Made by a program: the position numbers and the translations under genes. A DNA stretch of 64,000 nt, taken from NCBI GenBank assembly GCA_963813525.1, contig CAWEZI010000002.1:62001-126000 (forward strand). The letters run 5' to 3'. The stretch's first letter is position 1, and every line of letters starts with the position of its first letter. The DNA is from Bog-756 sp963813525. Its GTDB lineage: Bacteria; Actinomycetota; Acidimicrobiia; Acidimicrobiales; RAAP-2. A model generated the notes under the pieces. It was not told the origin of the DNA. It saw only the letters and a program-made list of their open reading frames with translations, and ran no database searches. This document shows positions 62,418-64,000 of the stretch, in pieces.

Positions 62418-63011
62418 TCACCCGAGCCGTCGTGGGGACGAGCGGCGGGACCACGGGGACCAGGCCACAACAGCGAGGCCGATGATCACGAGACCGACCA
62501 GCAGGAGGGCGAGAGCCACGAGGGTGAGGGGTCCTGTGTTGTGGACGAGGGAGACGGATCCGGGGAGGACATACCGGAACGGGGGCACCGGCGGACCGGG
62601 CAGGGACAGCCGGGCCGGCCCTGGACCGGTCAAAATGCGGCGGACCGATGCGGCCTCCGCTGAGCTCTGACGACCCACCAGCAGGGCGGCGGCGGCCAGG
62701 GTCATGAACAAGCCGACCACCGTGAGGGCGATGACCGCAGCCGGTCGGTACCAGGGGTGACGTTCTCGTAGGAGGGGAGCGATCGGATCGGCGGGGGCAG
62801 GCGGACCGGTGACGCCACGGGCACCGGCCCACGCTGCGGCGAAACGCCGGGGGTCGAAGAGACTGGTCCCGAGCACGTCCTCGGCCGATCCGCCTTCGGC
62901 CTCCGCCTCCTCGATGTCGGCTGTCAGATCGGTCGCCATTTCATTGGCGATGGGATCGGGCACGCCGATGCGCTTCCACTCCCTACGGCACTCCTCGACG
63001 AACTCACTCAT
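62418..63011 (-). CDS. HAAS/DUF1700-like membrane protein
   Basis: 197 residues from ATG 63011, overlapping the PadR stop by 4 bp. A soluble N-terminal helical domain (FVEECRREWKRIGVPDPIAN, EMATDLTADIEEAEAEGG, DVLGTSLFDPRRFAAAWAG) is typical of proteins that follow PadR regulators (HAAS domain). Two membrane helices follow (AAVIALTVVGLFMTLAAAAL; LTLVALALLLVGLVIIGLAV) joined by a Pro-rich external loop. Known HAAS-type proteins are thought to interact with PadR or the neighbouring transporter. Role inferred from synteny. Confidence 0.82.
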   Translation of the reverse strand: MSEFVEECRREWKRIGVPDPIANEMATDLTADIEEAEAEGGSAEDVLGTSLFDPRRFAAAWAGARGVTGPPAPADPIAPLLRERHPWYRPAAVIALTVVGLFMTLAAAALLVGRQSSAEAASVRRILTGPGPARLSLPGPPVPPFRYVLPGSVSLVHNTGPLTLVALALLLVGLVIIGLAVVAWSPWSRRSSPRRLG

Positions 63012-63361
63012 GGTGCGACCTCTACTTTCACCAAATCGAGGGCGCCGTCGACGGCGTCCCGAGCCGCCTCCCACTCTTCGACGCCCCGCTCGAGCGCTTG
63101 CTCACCCTCCGGCGAGAGGCTGTAGTACTTCCGGGGTGGGCCGCCGTTGCTGGCTTCGCGCCGGGTCTCCACCAAGCCGTCTCGCTCCAACCGACCGAGG
63201 AGTGGATATATCGAACCCTCCCCGACAATGGACAGGCCCCGGGCTCGAAGCCGCTTGGTCATCTCGTAGCCGTAGGCCGGGCCCTCGGCCATGACGGCCA
63301 GCAGACAGAGGTCGAGAACGCCCCGCAGCAACTGGCTCCGTCGGCCCTCCGGGTTTGCCAT
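63008..63361 (-). CDS. PadR-family transcriptional regulator
   Basis: 117 residues from ATG 63361. The winged helix is clear: RRSQLLRGVLDLCLLAVMAE, GPAYGYEMTKRLRARGLSI, GEGSIYPLLGRLERDGLV, the wing RREASNGGPPRKYYSLSPEG and a short dimerisation helix EWEAARDAVDGALDLV. PadR proteins repress exporter operons and are released by hydrophobic ligands. A near-perfect dyad begins 21 bp upstream of the start codon, so autoregulation of padR, HAAS and ABC genes is likely. Confidence 0.93.
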   Translation of the reverse strand: MANPEGRRSQLLRGVLDLCLLAVMAEGPAYGYEMTKRLRARGLSIVGEGSIYPLLGRLERDGLVETRREASNGGPPRKYYSLSPEGEQALERGVEEWEAARDAVDGALDLVKVEVAP

Positions 63362-63382
63362 GCACCACAAGTTAGTCCGAGG

Positions 63383-63401
63383 TATCTTGCATTGCAAGAT
63401 A
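63383..63401. promoter_or_regulatory. PadR operator palindrome
   Basis: TATCTTGCA and TGCAAGATA form perfect 9-bp arms around a single T. The site begins 21 bp from the PadR start codon, where it would overlap the promoter or the initially transcribed region. The spacing and perfect symmetry suit a dimeric PadR winged-helix protein. Confidence 0.85.
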
Positions 63402-63557
63402 TGTGTGGTCGAAAGTTGGCCCCACCGGTCGTGCCCTGGACGCCCACCACTGGCCGGCCACGACAACCGGGGGCGCCTCACGGGGCACGGTTACGGTCAC
63501 CGAGACCGGTCCCATCGTTCCCTCCTACGGAAGTCATATCCCCGGGTGTGGCTCAAG

Positions 63558-64000
63558 ATGGCACGTGGCGGCGTCGATGAAACAAGGATGGCGGCACGCA
63601 AGGAAGAACCGTCAGCCGTGGAACCGGGGCCGTACGACGACGCCTCCATGATCAGGTTGCTGCGGGAGCTCCCCGACGTCGTCATCGTGGTGGGTGGGTC
63701 GGGCCGCGTCCTCTGGGGCAACGCCACTGCGGAGCGGTTGTTCGGCCGGTCGCTCGACAGCGCCATCGGCATGTCCGGCCTCGAACTCGTCCATCCCGAG
63801 GATCTGGAATTGGTGCTGCGTTCCCTCGGGAGCATTCAGGCCAAGATCGTGGGCACACCCATCGAGATCCGGCTCAACACCGCCGGGGGGTGGCGGCTCA
63901 TGGAGCTGGTCGGTGCGCCGGTTCCCTGGTTGGAGGATGGCTCGGTGGTCCTGAGCCTCCGGGACCTGACCGATCGGCGCCGTTTTGAGATCGCCCACGA
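63558..64000 (+). CDS. PAS-domain protein (3' partial, runs off the window)
   Basis: The frame is open from ATG 63558 (or ATG 63588) to the window end with no stop. The visible residues contain a PAS core: MIRLLRELPDVVIVVGGSGR, VLWGNATAERLFGRSLDSAI, then GLELVHPEDLELVLRSLGSI and GGWRLMELVGAPVPWLEDGS, ending in a LRDLTDRRRFE linker. That linker often joins PAS to GGDEF or histidine-kinase output domains. The output domain lies outside the window. It is divergent from the PadR operon. Confidence 0.78.
   Translation, partial: MARGGVDETRMAARKEEPSAVEPGPYDDASMIRLLRELPDVVIVVGGSGRVLWGNATAERLFGRSLDSAIGMSGLELVHPEDLELVLRSLGSIQAKIVGTPIEIRLNTAGGWRLMELVGAPVPWLEDGSVVLSLRDLTDRRRFEIAH

Noticed and set aside
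1..64000. rRNA, tRNA or rho-independent T-tailed terminators
   Set aside because: None could be recognised by eye. A tRNA or covariance-model scan would be decisive and was not possible here.

Overview
The window is GC-rich, gene-dense bacterial DNA. It encodes F420-type luciferase-like oxidoreductases, many SDR, MDR, amidohydrolase and sulfotransferase genes, PspC and DUF1707 proteins, a GH15 trehalase-like enzyme, and a surface protein with GKGYWLVASDGG-type repeats. Together these suggest an actinobacterium, most likely in Acidimicrobiia; this is inferred from gene content, as no rRNA or tRNA gene was found. I saw no transposase, integrase, phage gene or CRISPR array.

Layout. 0-2.3 kb: 3' end of a repetitive surface protein (five 261-bp Ig-like units, then six 126-bp units). 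2.4-5.1 kb: xylulokinase and xylose isomerase. 5.2-7.3 kb: frame-broken GT4 glycosyltransferase and a methyltransferase. 7.4-13.2 kb: a VOC/SnoaL divergent pair, then a tight five-gene minus-strand operon (sulfotransferase, alkylsulfatase-like MBL, SDR, VOC, zinc ADH). 13.4-15.6 kb: MFS exporter and divergent TetR with three palindromic operators. 15.7-16.7 kb: a ChsH2/ChsH1-like hotdog pair. 16.9-23.2 kb: DUF2461, DUF5996, a secreted beta-helix protein, an XRE regulator, an LLM oxidoreductase and a BI-1-like membrane protein. 23.2-26.2 kb: PspC-linked two-component system with divergent PspC and DUF1707 genes. 26.3-30.3 kb: GH18 protein and a split PEP-synthase-like gene pair with about eight apparent frameshifts. 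30.4-33.1 kb: Eis-like GNAT, a membrane protein and a small conserved protein.

33.3-39.4 kb is a catabolic island: SDR plus amidohydrolase, a luciferase-like remnant, a dimethylformamidase-like gene, and a second amidohydrolase coupled to an acetoacetate-decarboxylase-like gene. 39.5-44.2 kb: GGDEF-EAL protein, MFS, a 79-aa protein and a cupin. 44.2-54.8 kb holds the most coherent candidate system: a GH15 trehalase/glucoamylase divergent from a seven-gene run (glucose 1-dehydrogenase-like SDR, SCP2, glycogen debranching-like, NDH-2, MFS, GMC oxidoreductase, aquaporin) that could release sugars from trehalose or alpha-glucans and pass the electrons to quinone. 54.9-57.9 kb: SDR, MDR and PhyH dioxygenase. 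58.1-60.0 kb: PAS protein coupled to an MBL hydrolase, preceded by three TTCG-NN-CGAA repeats, then a PF03640 secreted protein. 60.1-63.4 kb: a PadR-controlled ABC transporter operon with a near-perfect operator. The right edge cuts another PAS protein.

Caveat: ten apparent frameshifts occur in four loci (5.2-6.3, 10.7-11.9 and 27.3-30.3 kb). The cluster of eight in 2.9 kb could be real decay or local consensus error; the sequence alone cannot decide.
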